A stretch of 64,000 nucleotides of DNA from Brevundimonas mediterranea (lineage in GTDB: Bacteria > Pseudomonadota > Alphaproteobacteria > Caulobacterales > Caulobacteraceae): contig NZ_JACIDA010000002.1 in NCBI RefSeq assembly GCF_014196125.1, positions 620,001 through 684,000 on the forward strand, read 5' to 3'. Made by a program: the position numbers and the translations under genes. The notes beneath the pieces were generated by a model. The model was not told where the DNA came from and made no database searches. It was given only the letters and a program-made list of their open reading frames with translations. Positions 8,913-18,890 of this stretch are shown piece by piece; within the stretch, counting starts at the first letter, position 1, and each line of letters begins with the position of its first letter.

Positions 8913-9447
8913 ACAGCGCCCACGATCCTCGCCGTCAGCTTTTTGGATGCCCTTGGCCGGCGGCTACTGGAGCGTAGCAGCCGCCATCGTGCGACAATCC
9001 GGACCTCGTCAGAGGGAGCGGAGCAGACGTCTACTCTCAGTTGAGTTTCGCCTAATGCAGCGTTAGGCGAAAGGCATGCCGCCTTGCTCGCCTGTCCAAC
9101 AGTTACGCATGCTTCTGGCGCAAACCCTCTGGGTCTTGCCGATGCCTCCATCCCCGTCGTTTCAGGGGCGGAATGACGGATTTTTGCGCGTTGAGCCCTC
9201 AAAACTATGCGCGGCGCCGGTCTTGTCTCCAAATGGCTGTTTACAGGGATGATCCTTGCCCCTAGAGAGCGTCGCCGTGACCCGGCCCATGACCAAAGCG
9301 ATTACCTCGAAAACCACCCGCTGCGGCGGGGCGGTTTCGGGTATGTGCGCGGTCTGAAGCGCCGAAGCCCGATCCCAAGCCCCGCCGATGCGCGGGGCGG
9401 TCGATCCGGCTGAACCCCGCGCCTCCATCCTTCCAGGAGACGCCTGA
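8913..9447. other. Intergenic region, 535 bases, no gene seen
   Basis: No frame here has convincing coding character; a minus-strand frame overlapping the end of the FAD oxidoreductase gene is rejected. Structures seen: a perfect 10-base-pair hairpin at 9046-9072; a small palindrome TTGAG-CC-CTCAA at 9191-9202; and a GC-rich imperfect stem near 9310-9340. The last 30 bases contain CCAGGAGACG, the ribosome site of asd. The region should hold the asd promoter, but no consensus promoter can be assigned with confidence. Confidence 0.6.
9046..9072. repeat. Perfect 10-bp inverted repeat with 7-base loop
   Basis: TTTCGCCTAA (9046-9055) and TTAGGCGAAA (9063-9072) are exact inverted copies separated by TGCAGCG. 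The palindrome GGCATGCC follows at once (9073-9080). It could be a terminator for the gene ending at 8912, but it lies 134 bases past that stop and has no T-run, so a structural or regulatory role remains open. Confidence 0.6.
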
Positions 9448-10491
<1,044 letters not shown>

Positions 10492-10509
10492 CCCGATCCC
10501 AGGCGGGGT

Positions 10510-11253
10510 TCAGTCGTAGCGCACGCCGCTGAGATAGAGCCCCGCCGACGGGGCGACGGGGCCGCACCGGGCGCGGTCCTTCGCCTCCAGCGCCGCCTTG
10601 ACGTCATGGGCGGTCCAGCGGCCCAGCCCCACCTCGACCAGGGTGCCGGCCATCGACCGGACCTGGCGGTGCAGGAAGCTGCGGGCCTGGAAGACCAGAT
10701 GCACCTCCTCGCCGAAGCGGGAGACGCGGGCGACGTCCAGGGTCTTGACCGGCGACTTGGACTGGCAGCCCACGTCGCGGAAGGTGGTGAAGTCGTGCAG
10801 GCCGACAAGGACCTGGGCGGCGTGGTGCATGGCCTCGGCGTCCAGGGTCTTCTTGACGTGCCAGACCCGGTCCCGCTCCAGCACCGGCTGGGGCCGACGG
10901 TTCAGGATCCGGTACAGATAGCCCCGGCCGGTGGCCGAGAACCGCGCGTGCCAGTCGGGATCGGGCGCGTATTCGGCCGACAGGACGCAGACGTCCTGTT
11001 TGATCAGATGGGCGTTGATGGCGTTCAGGACGGTGTCTACCGGCCAGTCGCGCTCCAGATCGGCATGGATGACCTGGGCCGTGGCGTGAACGCCGGTGTC
11101 GGTGCGGCCCGCCGCAGCGATGCGGATATGCTCGCCCGAAAAGGCCAGTATGGCGGCCTCGACCGCGCCCTGGACCGTCGGCTGGTCCGCCTGGGCCTGA
11201 AAGCCGTTATAGGCCGTGCCGTCGTATTCGAGGGTCAGCTTGTAGCGCGGCAT
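10510..11253 (-). CDS. truA: tRNA pseudouridine(38-40) synthase TruA
   Basis: A 247-residue enzyme that converts U38, U39 and U40 in the tRNA anticodon stem to pseudouridine. The catalytic Asp is in AAGRTDTGVHA (about residues 47-57). YDGTAYNGFQAQ at the N terminus and FLHRQVRSMAGTLVEVG near 195 are the family signatures. The start codon overlaps the fmt stop, so it is co-transcribed and likely translationally coupled to fmt, in a translation-related cluster with def. Confidence 0.95.
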   Translation of the reverse strand: MPRYKLTLEYDGTAYNGFQAQADQPTVQGAVEAAILAFSGEHIRIAAAGRTDTGVHATAQVIHADLERDWPVDTVLNAINAHLIKQDVCVLSAEYAPDPDWHARFSATGRGYLYRILNRRPQPVLERDRVWHVKKTLDAEAMHHAAQVLVGLHDFTTFRDVGCQSKSPVKTLDVARVSRFGEEVHLVFQARSFLHRQVRSMAGTLVEVGLGRWTAHDVKAALEAKDRARCGPVAPSAGLYLSGVRYD

Positions 11254-12176
11254 CAGCCGAGCACGGTCCCGGCCGGCAGGGCAAAGCCCCGCAGCATCTC
11301 CTCGGCCGACTGCGCCGCCTTGCCCTCGCGCTGAACCCGGATCAGGCGCACGGCGCCGGTCCCGCAGGCCACGGTCAGGGCGTCGTCCAGCGTCGCGCCG
11401 GGCGTGCCAGAGCCGTCGGCCAGGGCCGACAGCAGGGCCTTGATCCGAACCGGCCCCGCTTCAGACGGCGCCTCGAACCAGGCGCCGGGGAAGGGCGACA
11501 GGCCGCGGATATGGGCGTCCACCTCGGCCGCCGAACGGGTCCAGTCGATGCGGGCCTCGGCGGGGGTGATCTTCCTGGCATAGGTCGGTTCGCCGACCTG
11601 TTCGGTGGGCGTGACGCCGCCGCGGTCAATGGCGGCCAGGGCGCGGGGCCACAGGCCGGCGCCGACATGGGCCATGCGTTCGGACAGGCTGGCGGCCGTG
11701 TCGTCGGGCCGGATGTCCATCACCTCGCCCAGCAGGATCGGGCCTTCGTCCAGGCCCAGGCTCATCTGCATGATCTGAACCCCGGTCTCGGCGTCCCCGG
11801 CCATGATCGCCCTCTGGATCGGCGCCGCGCCGCGCCAGCGGGGCAGCAGCGAGCCATGGAGGTTCAGACAGCCCAGCCGGGGCGCGGCCAGCACCTCGGC
11901 GTTCAGAATCTGGCCGTAGGCGACGACGCAGGCGGCGTCGAGGTCCAGGCTCTGGAAGTCGGCGACGGCCTCGGGCGACTTCATGCTTTCAGGCGTGAAG
12001 ACCGGCAGACCCATGGTCTCGGCGAAGGCGTGAACCGGCGACGGCGTCAGCTTCTGGCCCCGGCCCTTGGGGCGCGGCGGCTGCGAATAGACGGCGACGA
12101 TCTCGTGGCCCGAGGCGAGAAGCTCGGCCAGGGACGGCACGGCGAAATCGGGAGTTCCCATGAAGGCAAGGCGCAT
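11253..12176 (-). CDS. fmt: Methionyl-tRNA formyltransferase
   Basis: Formylates Met-tRNA(fMet) using 10-formyl-tetrahydrofolate. The formyltransferase domain includes [12 protein letters not shown] near the N terminus, the catalytic Asn-His in [18 protein letters not shown], and Asp in [11 protein letters not shown]. The C-terminal OB-fold domain is present (from about 205). The ATG at 12176 is preferred over a GTG six bases upstream because [11 protein letters not shown] is the usual N terminus. It lies downstream of def, the conserved def-fmt pairing, with one 80-residue membrane protein gene between them. Confidence 0.95.
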   Translation of the reverse strand: MRLAFMGTPDFAVPSLAELLASGHEIVAVYSQPPRPKGRGQKLTPSPVHAFAETMGLPVFTPESMKSPEAVADFQSLDLDAACVVAYGQILNAEVLAAPRLGCLNLHGSLLPRWRGAAPIQRAIMAGDAETGVQIMQMSLGLDEGPILLGEVMDIRPDDTAASLSERMAHVGAGLWPRALAAIDRGGVTPTEQVGEPTYARKITPAEARIDWTRSAAEVDAHIRGLSPFPGAWFEAPSEAGPVRIKALLSALADGSGTPGATLDDALTVACGTGAVRLIRVQREGKAAQSAEEMLRGFALPAGTVLG

Positions 12177-12203
12177 GGGCACGCCTTTAGAGGTTTAGGC
12201 GGC

Positions 12204-12446
12204 CTACTGCCAGCGGGTGAAGACGCCGCCGCCCTCGTCCCATTCGCCACCGGCGTCCAGGGCGTCGTCGAAATCGAGCAGGCGGTCCAGCAGCAGACCC
12301 GCAACCACGCCCAGCAGGGCGACGCCCGCCAGGGTCGCGACCCCGGCGACGCCGATCTTCTGGCTGCGGGTCAGGCGACGGCGCCCTTGCGTGTCGATGA
12401 CCAGGGACTGGCCGCGGCGGATGGGGCGAGTGGGGCGTTGGGTCAT
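12204..12446 (-). CDS. Small single-pass membrane protein, 80 residues
   Basis: The N terminus is basic (TQRPTRPIRRGQS, then RRRLTRSQK). One hydrophobic segment follows (IGVAGVATLAGVALLGVVAGLLL, about 32-54), then an acidic tail ending GGVFTRWQ. A single membrane span with cytosolic N terminus is likely. It overlaps the def stop by one base and lies 27 bases before fmt, so it belongs to the same operon. Family not recognised. Confidence 0.65.
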   Translation of the reverse strand: MTQRPTRPIRRGQSLVIDTQGRRRLTRSQKIGVAGVATLAGVALLGVVAGLLLDRLLDFDDALDAGGEWDEGGGVFTRWQ

Positions 12447-13024
12447 CAGGCGGCGATCCTGTCGCGGGCGGCCTTCTTGACCTTGGTCACGGCGCGATCC
12501 CGCTTCAGCCGCGACAGATGGTCGATGAAGAGCACGCCGTTAAGGTGGTCCATCTCGTGCTGGATGCAGACGGCGTAGAGGCCTTCGGCCTCTTCCTCCA
12601 CCGACTGACCGTCACGGTTCAGATAGCGAATGCGGACGCGGGCCGGGCGTTCCACCTTGTCGAAATACTCGGGGATCGACAGGCAGCCTTCCTCGTAGGT
12701 GTAGAGCTCGTCCGAGGTCCACAGGATTTCCGGATTGGCGAAGAAGCGCGGGTTCTTGCGCGCCTCGGCGGCTTCCGGGGTGTCTTCTTCCTCGGTTTCG
12801 CAGACGGTTCCGTCGCGATCGCCCAGGTCCATGACGATGACCCGGTCCAGCGCGCCGACCTGAACGGCGGCTAGGCCGATGCCCGGCGCGGCGTACATGG
12901 TCTCCAGCATGTCGTCCATCAGGGTGCGCACGGCGTCATCGACGGCCGTGACCGGCTTGGACACCTGTTTCAGAATCGCCAGGTCGGCGGGGATGTCGAT
13001 GGTGAGGATGCGTCGGATGGCCAT
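12446..13024 (-). CDS. def: Peptide deformylase
   Basis: Removes the N-formyl group from new proteins; a metalloenzyme of about 192 residues from the ATG at 13024 ([15 protein letters not shown]). All three motifs are intact: [13 protein letters not shown], and HEMDH with its two metal-ligand His. An acidic insertion ([20 protein letters not shown], near 74-93) lies between motifs 1 and 2 and makes the protein a little longer than average. An open frame extends upstream to 13129, but that extension is not conserved in type. Operon with fmt and truA. Confidence 0.95.
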   Translation of the reverse strand: MAIRRILTIDIPADLAILKQVSKPVTAVDDAVRTLMDDMLETMYAAPGIGLAAVQVGALDRVIVMDLGDRDGTVCETEEEDTPEAAEARKNPRFFANPEILWTSDELYTYEEGCLSIPEYFDKVERPARVRIRYLNRDGQSVEEEAEGLYAVCIQHEMDHLNGVLFIDHLSRLKRDRAVTKVKKAARDRIAA

Positions 13025-13083
13025 GGCCGGGACGTAGGCGCGCCCCGGCGCGAGGTCAAGATTTCCAGGCGTCGCACGCTGTT

Positions 13084-13353
13084 CTACAGCGGTGCAGCGG
13101 CCTGTAAAACGGCGCCGAAGAGGGTCCAAACGGTCCAGCCGACGGCGAGCGCGAGAACCAGTGCGCCGACGCCCATGGCTCGAAACCGGTTCGCGGCCAG
13201 AGCCGCGAAGCGTTCAGGCTCTTCCGCGCGCAACACCTTATGGCGTCGGTGGCCGCGTGTGTAGATGACCCCCGACGCTCGCGCCTTAAGCCACGGAACG
13301 GCCTCCCGCAGAACCAGAAAGAGACCCGCGATATAGGCGGCGATGACGATCAT
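13084..13353 (-). CDS. Small membrane protein, 89 residues, two predicted spans
   Basis: The protein begins [20 protein letters not shown], a first hydrophobic segment. A basic loop follows ([19 protein letters not shown]) and a second hydrophobic segment ([20 protein letters not shown], about 62-81). GGGGA eight bases before the ATG is a good ribosome site. It lies between the thioesterase gene and def on the same strand. Family not recognised; probably an inner-membrane hairpin protein with both ends on one side. Confidence 0.65.
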   Translation of the reverse strand: MIVIAAYIAGLFLVLREAVPWLKARASGVIYTRGHRRHKVLRAEEPERFAALAANRFRAMGVGALVLALAVGWTVWTLFGAVLQAAAPL

Positions 13354-13436
13354 GCTGTTCCCCCAAACGGCCTGAGCATTTGTCGGTCCGGCTGCGCTAC
13401 TGTCAACCGGACGACGCCAGACCTTGAGGGGACCGC

Positions 13437-13838
13437 CTATTCCTTGCCGGGCAGGGGGCGGGGTTTGCGGTTCTCGTCGATGGCCACATAGGTGAAGACG
13501 CCTTGGGTCACGCGGACCGAAGTGGCCAGAGGCTGGCCGCGCGCGCGTTTCCAGGCCTCGACATGGATGCGGATCGAGGTGCGGCCGGTGCTGATGACGT
13601 CCGCGTAGATGCTGACCTCGTCGCCGACGGCGACCGGCTGGTGGAACACCATGCCGTCCAGGGCCACGGTGGCGCAGCGGCCCTGGGCGAGTTCGAAGGC
13701 CGGGGTGGCGCCCGCGACGTCCATCTGGGCCAGCAGCCAACCGCCGAAGATGTCGCCTTCGGGATTGGTGTCGGCCGGCATGGCGATGATGCGTCCGACC
13801 GGACGGGTCTCGGGCGGATATTCGGGCGCGTCGGACAT
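13437..13838 (-). CDS. Acyl-CoA thioesterase, YciA-like hotdog fold
   Basis: A 133-residue single hotdog domain. NPEGDIFGGWLLAQMDVAG (about 25-43) is the signature of YciA/acyl-CoA hydrolase proteins, with the catalytic Asp in EGDIFGG. FHQPVAVGDEVSIYADV is the second conserved block. The enzyme would hydrolyse acyl-CoA to free acid and CoA in the cytosol; chain-length preference cannot be read. It lies after the capsule-related genes on the same strand, probably in a loose transcription unit. Confidence 0.88.
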   Translation of the reverse strand: MSDAPEYPPETRPVGRIIAMPADTNPEGDIFGGWLLAQMDVAGATPAFELAQGRCATVALDGMVFHQPVAVGDEVSIYADVISTGRTSIRIHVEAWKRARGQPLATSVRVTQGVFTYVAIDENRKPRPLPGKE

Positions 13839-13871
13839 GGGCAGGCTCTGGCGTTCGGGAAGGCGGCGTTC

Positions 13872-14468
13872 CTAGCGCGCCTCGGACGACTTGTCGCGTC
13901 TGGTCCTGGCCTTCTTTGGCGGAGCCGGAGGCTTCAGGGTCAGGCGCGACGGCTTAACGGCCTGGGAGTCCCTGAGCGCCCGCCATGCCCCGCCCAGTTC
14001 CATCGCGATCGACAGGTGGTCCACGGTCAGAAGGCCTCGCCTGGCCGACCGAAGATCGGCGATGTCGCGCAACAGGCGCGAGGAGGCTTTCAGATCAGGG
14101 CGTTCGGACCGCGCGCCCAGGTCCTGCAGACGCGCGAACCGCCAGCCCATTTCCGCAGGATGTTCCAGCGTCAGGGCGAAGCGCGCCTCTGGCGACAGTG
14201 TGGCGGCGATGAAGGTCCAGGCGTCCGTGCCGGGCGGCTTGCGATAATGGCCCGGCTCAGTCGGGAGTCCGGCGCGGGCATAGACCTCCAGCGCGCCGGT
14301 CTCGATCTCGACGAGCGCGATCTCCAGAGGGTCCGGCGCAGACGGCTCGAGATCGGACGGACGGTCGAAGGGCGACGCCGCGGCGCTGTCGTCGTCTGTC
14401 CTTCGAAGGCGACCGGACGCGGCGGGGCCGCTCAGTCGGGACAGCAGGATCCGCCAGCGCCCCAGCAC
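13872..14468 (-). CDS. Hypothetical protein downstream of the Wza-like gene
   Basis: A 198-residue soluble protein starting with GTG one base after the TGA of the Wza-like gene, so it is very likely translationally coupled to it. It has an Arg-rich N terminus, a Ser/Asp/Pro-rich linker (about 20-48), a central domain (LEIALVEIETGALEVYARAG to MGWRFARLQDLG), and a basic tail rich in Lys, Arg and Pro. No family is recognised. Its position suggests a role in capsule or exopolysaccharide production, but this is inferred from context only. Confidence 0.6.
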   Translation of the reverse strand: MLGRWRILLSRLSGPAASGRLRRTDDDSAAASPFDRPSDLEPSAPDPLEIALVEIETGALEVYARAGLPTEPGHYRKPPGTDAWTFIAATLSPEARFALTLEHPAEMGWRFARLQDLGARSERPDLKASSRLLRDIADLRSARRGLLTVDHLSIAMELGGAWRALRDSQAVKPSRLTLKPPAPPKKARTRRDKSSEAR

Positions 14469-14469
14469 C

Positions 14470-15642
14470 TCAGTCGATGTTGACGGCGCTGGTCACCGAC
14501 ACGTCATAGACCACGCGAGTGACAGTCTGAACGAACTCGAAGAATTTACGCGCCTCGGCGGCGCCGGCCAAGGGCACATAGATTACGTCTTCGGGCATGA
14601 TCTGCATATTGGTGGCGGCGAAGACGTTGGCCGCCTCGTTGAAGTTCAGTTCATAGACCACGGGCACGCCCCGCGGGGTAGCGGGCTGGTTGATACCCAG
14701 GGCTTGCGCCACTTCCGGACGCTCGAAGCGGAAGACCATCACACGACGGGCGTTGGCTGTATTGGTGTTCAGTCCGCCGACCTTCGACATGGCGCCGGTC
14801 AGGGTCATGACCCCGGCGGGCATGTCGACCTGCGTCACCGCATTCAGGGCGCCGAAGGTCGAGAAGCGGCGCGGCTTGTACTGGACATTGATCACGTCGC
14901 CGCGTTGCAGGCGGACGTTCTCGCCGAACTCCGTCGTCACGGCGGTCATGGGGGCAGTATAGGTCTGGCCGCCGCGTTGGACGCTGATGGTCAGGTCGTC
15001 GGTTTCACGCGCGGAGCCGCCGGCGGCGGCGATCACGTCCAGAATCCGGTCGCTGTTGACGCCCAGCGGCGCGCGACCGGGCCGGCGCACGTCGCCGAAG
15101 ACATTGACCGTATTGGAGGCGTTGTCGGCGATGCCGACCAGAACCTGGGGATTGGCGACCTTGCCGACCAGGGCGCGCCGAACGGCCGCCGCCGCCTGGG
15201 GCGCCGTCAGACCCTGGACGCGGACCTGGCCGGCGAAGGGCACGGCGACCGAGCCGCTGCGGTCGACGGTCACGCCCGGCAGGGCCTGGGACCCGCTGGA
15301 CGGGGTCGACAGAGTGCGATTGGCGCTGGAGCCGCTGCCGAGCGCGCCGCCGAACAGGGAGCCCGAGGGATCGTAGATCGAGATGGCCAGGGTGTCGCCA
15401 ACGCCGATCACATCGGCCGGCTGCTCGCTGGAGGCGGCGACCAGGGTGCCGAAGAACTGGGGCGGCACCGCCTTCATCCGTTCGGTGATTTCATAGGTGA
15501 GGGGCACCAGAGCATAGCTGCCCAGAGCCTGGGGCGTCGTGGCGCCGGCGTTGATCGAGGCGCCTGAAGGTCCGTCGCGCGGCAGGGTGGAGCACCCGCC
15601 CAGGATGGCGACGATGGCGAGGGGGAGGATGGTGCGAGTCAT
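14470..15642 (-). CDS. Polysaccharide export lipoprotein, Wza/KpsD-like
   Basis: A 390-residue outer-membrane export protein for capsule or exopolysaccharide. The signal peptide ends in lipobox ILGGCS (Cys at about residue 17). A Poly_export domain begins near ADVIGVGDTLAISIYD (about 75), after which VDRSGSVAVPFAGQVRVQGL is typical. SLBB-type segments follow (VNVFGDVRRPGRAPLG, later VMTLTGAMSKVGGLN). The C terminus lacks a clear amphipathic barrel helix. Neighbours are a glycosyltransferase and KpsF, supporting a capsule locus. Confidence 0.88.
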   Translation of the reverse strand: MTRTILPLAIVAILGGCSTLPRDGPSGASINAGATTPQALGSYALVPLTYEITERMKAVPPQFFGTLVAASSEQPADVIGVGDTLAISIYDPSGSLFGGALGSGSSANRTLSTPSSGSQALPGVTVDRSGSVAVPFAGQVRVQGLTAPQAAAAVRRALVGKVANPQVLVGIADNASNTVNVFGDVRRPGRAPLGVNSDRILDVIAAAGGSARETDDLTISVQRGGQTYTAPMTAVTTEFGENVRLQRGDVINVQYKPRRFSTFGALNAVTQVDMPAGVMTLTGAMSKVGGLNTNTANARRVMVFRFERPEVAQALGINQPATPRGVPVVYELNFNEAANVFAATNMQIMPEDVIYVPLAGAAEARKFFEFVQTVTRVVYDVSVTSAVNID

Positions 15643-15672
15643 GAAGCAGGACGGCCCTTGTTCGCGGACTGA

Positions 15673-16956
15673 TTACAAGTCTTTGGAGGCGCCCGCCAGA
15701 GGCGAAGCCGGCGATAGACCGATGGCCTCGGCGACGATGTCGAAATGTCCCGCCCAGGACGGCGCGGACTGAGGCGTCGGTCGCGCGGGTCTTTCCAGGG
15801 TGGCGCGTTCGACCGCAGCCAGCCAGCCGAGCCCGTCCAGCGGGTCGATCAACTCGGCATCGGGCGTGAGTTCGCGGTGGGCCGGAATGTCGGAAGCGAG
15901 CAGGGGCAGGCCCATGGCGCGGGCCTCGACCGCCGGGAGGTCGAAGCCTTCGATCGAAGACGGCGCCAGGACCGCGCGTGCGCCCCGCATCAGCCGCGCC
16001 AGCAGGACGTCGGAGAGATTGGAGGCCTGGTGCACGACGCCTCGCAGGTTCGGCGACCGTTCCAGATGGTCCAACACCGCCTCGTTTTCCCAACCGTAGC
16101 GACCAACCAGCACCAGGGACGGCGTCCTCTCTCCCAGCCGTTCTTCCAGCCGCCGCCACAGGGTCAGCAGAAGCGCCAGATTTTTGCGGGCCTCGATCGT
16201 GCCGACATGAACGAAATACGGCCGGGCCGTCTCTACGACGTCGCCGTCGATGAAGGCGGGCTCCAACCCCAGGTGCGCGACATGGACGGGCGGTTGAGGC
16301 AGGCCTTCGCAGGAGGCGAAGGCGCGCAGCTCGTCCCCTGTGGAGACCGAGTTGACGATGACGCGGCTGGCGTATCGCAGGGTGTTGGCGACCCGGGCGT
16401 GATGTTTGGCGCCGTCGCCGGGACGGCAGAATTCCGGATGGGTGATCGGAATCAGGTCGTGGAGCAGAACAACCCGTTCCACACCCGCCGCCTCCAGCTC
16501 AATCAAGGCCGTCGGCTCGTGCAGCGTAGTGTGGCCCACGTTGAGATAGAGATCGGCGGGCGGCGGTGCGACGACATGGCGGGAGCGGAAGAACTGTTTC
16601 AGCACCCGGCTTCTGTCCGCCGGCTTTTTGAGCGACGGTGCGGGCGGTGGGCTGATCACCGACTGGTCTGGGCGAACCGACGCGGTCAGCGCAGTCAGCA
16701 GCCGCGCCTCGTGCGCCGGATCGCCCGACGCATCCGCAGCCCCGTTCCACCGCGCCCGCAGTTCGCCGACGAACCGGCGGAACCATTCGGTATCGACCGC
16801 CACCAGTCGGTTCTTGCGGCCCCGCACCGGTATGGTGACGACGTCGGGGCGGGACAGCAGCCATTCGGCGTAGGCCAGACAGACCCGATCGACTCCTGTG
16901 GGGGCGGAACGGTCGGCCCGGCTCATCAGCCGGCTGGCGTCGTAAAGGATTCGCAT
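15673..16956 (-). CDS. Glycosyltransferase, GT4/GT1-like fold (GT-B)
   Basis: A 427-residue enzyme likely to add a sugar to a capsule or exopolysaccharide chain at the cytosolic face of the membrane. The N-terminal half includes LHDLIPITHPEFCRPGD, typical of mannosyltransferase-like GT4 proteins. The C-terminal nucleotide-sugar domain shows FVHVGTIEARKNLALLLTLW, LVGRYGW, and the donor-binding EGFDLPAVEARAMGLPLLASD with the conserved EX7E pattern. It starts 10 bases after the kpsF stop and precedes the Wza-like gene. Donor and acceptor are unknown. Confidence 0.85.
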   Translation of the reverse strand: MRILYDASRLMSRADRSAPTGVDRVCLAYAEWLLSRPDVVTIPVRGRKNRLVAVDTEWFRRFVGELRARWNGAADASGDPAHEARLLTALTASVRPDQSVISPPPAPSLKKPADRSRVLKQFFRSRHVVAPPPADLYLNVGHTTLHEPTALIELEAAGVERVVLLHDLIPITHPEFCRPGDGAKHHARVANTLRYASRVIVNSVSTGDELRAFASCEGLPQPPVHVAHLGLEPAFIDGDVVETARPYFVHVGTIEARKNLALLLTLWRRLEERLGERTPSLVLVGRYGWENEAVLDHLERSPNLRGVVHQASNLSDVLLARLMRGARAVLAPSSIEGFDLPAVEARAMGLPLLASDIPAHRELTPDAELIDPLDGLGWLAAVERATLERPARPTPQSAPSWAGHFDIVAEAIGLSPASPLAGASKDL

Positions 16957-16966
16957 GTTCGGGTCG

Positions 16967-17959
16967 TCAGGCGACGTAGCCAGCCTGCATCAGTTCGGCG
17001 ATGTGGACGATGGCGGTCGGCCGGCCCTCCTCGACGACAAACAGGTTGGCGATCTTGTTCGCGGTCAGAAGATCGACGACGTCGCTCATCCGCGCGTCCG
17101 GATCGACGGTGATGGGATTAGGTCCCATGATGTCGGCCGCCGTCAGATTGGTGGTGTCGCGCTGGAAGGCGCGGCGCAGGTCGCCGTCGGTGACGATCCC
17201 GGCCAGCGTCCCGTCCGGGTCGAGCACGGCGACGGCGCCCTTTCGTCCCTCGGTGATGGCCGAGACGACCTCGCTGAAATTGGCGTTCAGCGGCACGCTG
17301 GCGGGGGCGGCGGCGTTGTCGCCCATCCATTCGCGCACGCTCTGCAGGCTCATGCCCAGTGCGCCGCCGGGGTGGTGCAGGCCGAAGTCCATGGCGCTGA
17401 AGGCGCGGCGGTCCATCAGCACCATGGCCAGGGCGTCGCCCAGGGCCAGGGTCATCAAGGTCGAGGTCGTCGGGGCCAGGCCGTTGGGGCAGGCCTCGGC
17501 CACCTTGGGCATGGTCAGGCAGACGGCGGCGTTGCGGCCCAGGAAACTGGCAGGTCGCTGGGTGATGGCGATGACCGGTATGCCGTTGCGCTGGCAAAAG
17601 ATCAGCGGATCACGCAGTTCGCGGCTCTCGCCCGAGTTTGAAATGGCCAGGACGGTCACGTCCGGGCGCAACATGCCCAAGTCGCCATGGCTCATTTCGG
17701 CTGGATGGACGAAGAAGGCGCTGGTGCCGGTCGAGGCCAGGGTGGCGGCGATCTTTCCGCCGATATGGCCCGACTTGCCCATGCCGGTGACGATCACATA
17801 GCCCGGCCTGCTCATGATGACATCGACGGCGCGGGCCATCGAAACGTCGATCGACCGCTCCAAGGCCTCCAGCGCCTCGATGTTCAGCCGCATCACGTCG
17901 CGGGCGCGATCAGTCATGGCGGCGATGTCATCGGGAGACGAGTGGGCGATCTCGGTCAT
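16967..17959 (-). CDS. kpsF: Arabinose-5-phosphate isomerase KpsF/GutQ type
   Basis: A 330-residue SIS-domain isomerase interconverting ribulose 5-phosphate and arabinose 5-phosphate, the first step to KDO for lipopolysaccharide or capsule. SIS signatures: VTGMGKSGHIGGKIAATLAS, SHGDLGMLRPDVTVLAISNS, and HPGGALG with the active-site region. Two CBS domains follow (about 205-265 and 270-330; ends HIAELMQAGYVA). It is the first gene of the minus-strand capsule cluster, divergent from otsB across 153 bases. Confidence 0.92.
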   Translation of the reverse strand: MTEIAHSSPDDIAAMTDRARDVMRLNIEALEALERSIDVSMARAVDVIMSRPGYVIVTGMGKSGHIGGKIAATLASTGTSAFFVHPAEMSHGDLGMLRPDVTVLAISNSGESRELRDPLIFCQRNGIPVIAITQRPASFLGRNAAVCLTMPKVAEACPNGLAPTTSTLMTLALGDALAMVLMDRRAFSAMDFGLHHPGGALGMSLQSVREWMGDNAAAPASVPLNANFSEVVSAITEGRKGAVAVLDPDGTLAGIVTDGDLRRAFQRDTTNLTAADIMGPNPITVDPDARMSDVVDLLTANKIANLFVVEEGRPTAIVHIAELMQAGYVA

Positions 17960-18112
17960 GGTCTGTCAGGCCCCTTATGGGCTCTCCTTGGTGCGAGGCG
18001 CGCGATCTGCCCCATCCCAAGGCCACGCGCAACGTGTCCTTTCAGACGACTTTGTCGCTTTCGGGTCAACCTTTGCCGGAGTGGCGCGTTAGGAGATGCT
18101 GGGGAAGTCAAA

Positions 18113-18886
18113 ATGAGTGCACGCCACATGCCGTCTCACGCCGGAGCCGAAGCTCTATTGCTGCCAACGCCGCCTGTCGTCGCGGATGGGATCGCCCTGT
18201 TCCTGGATATGGACGGCGTTCTGGCGCCCATGGCGCCGACGCCCGACGGCGTCGGGCCGGTCGCGCGTCGCACCGCCGCTCTGAAGGCGGTCGAGGCCCG
18301 ATTGGCGGGCCGCGTCGCCATCGTCAGTGGGCGAACAATAGCCGAGGTCGACCGGATTTCCGACCATGCCCTGACCTCGGCGTCCGGGGTGCATGGGCTG
18401 GAGCGTCGGCTGAAAGACGGATCCATCAGCCGTGGCGCGCCGGACGCCGGCGTCGCCGTGGCCCTGGCCGGCTTCAAGGCTTTCGCTGCGGATCGGCCGG
18501 GCGTCATCGTCGAGGACAAGGGGGTTTCGGCCGGGCTGCACTATCGCCAGGCGCCGGAACAGACGGACGCGGCCAAGGCCCTGGCCAAACGCTTGCAGGT
18601 CGAGACGGGCTTGAGCCTGCAGCCCGGCCATATGGTGCTGGAACTCAAGACGCCCGGCGCCGACAAGGGCACGGCCGTGATCGATTTCATGCAGGACGCC
18701 CCGTTCAAGGACGCTATCCCTGTCATGCTGGGCGACGACCTGACCGACGAACACGGGTTCGAGGCTGCGGCGGCTCTGGGCGGATATGGCGTGCTGGTGG
18801 GGCCGCAACGCGAGACGGCCGCGCGCTATCGACTGGACGACGTAGACGCCGTCCTGACCTGGCTCGAAGCCGTGGCTAAGGCCTGA
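18113..18886 (+). CDS. otsB: Trehalose-6-phosphate phosphatase
   Basis: A HAD-superfamily phosphatase of about 257 residues that converts trehalose 6-phosphate to trehalose. HAD motif I is LFLDMDGVLAPMAPTPD (nucleophile Asp in DMDG), motif II is VAIVSGRT, and the GDDLTDEHGFEA block is motif IV. The ATG at 18113 is chosen because GGGGAAG lies a few bases upstream; the open frame extends further but without similarity. It is followed after four bases by the GH15 gene and then otsA, forming a trehalose operon probably induced by osmotic or desiccation stress, although no promoter was identified. Confidence 0.92.
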   Translation: MSARHMPSHAGAEALLLPTPPVVADGIALFLDMDGVLAPMAPTPDGVGPVARRTAALKAVEARLAGRVAIVSGRTIAEVDRISDHALTSASGVHGLERRLKDGSISRGAPDAGVAVALAGFKAFAADRPGVIVEDKGVSAGLHYRQAPEQTDAAKALAKRLQVETGLSLQPGHMVLELKTPGADKGTAVIDFMQDAPFKDAIPVMLGDDLTDEHGFEAAAALGGYGVLVGPQRETAARYRLDDVDAVLTWLEAVAKA

Positions 18887-18890
18887 ACCG

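Noticed and set aside
9046..9072. Integron attC-like site (GCCTAA ... GTTAGGC)
   Set aside because: The ends look like attC core sites, but the arms are only seven bases apart, far shorter than any attC, and no integrase or cassettes are nearby.
8822..9232. Minus-strand frame in the region after the FAD oxidoreductase
   Set aside because: It overlaps the oxidoreductase C terminus, is Arg/Ala/Ser-rich and shows no family resemblance or ribosome site.
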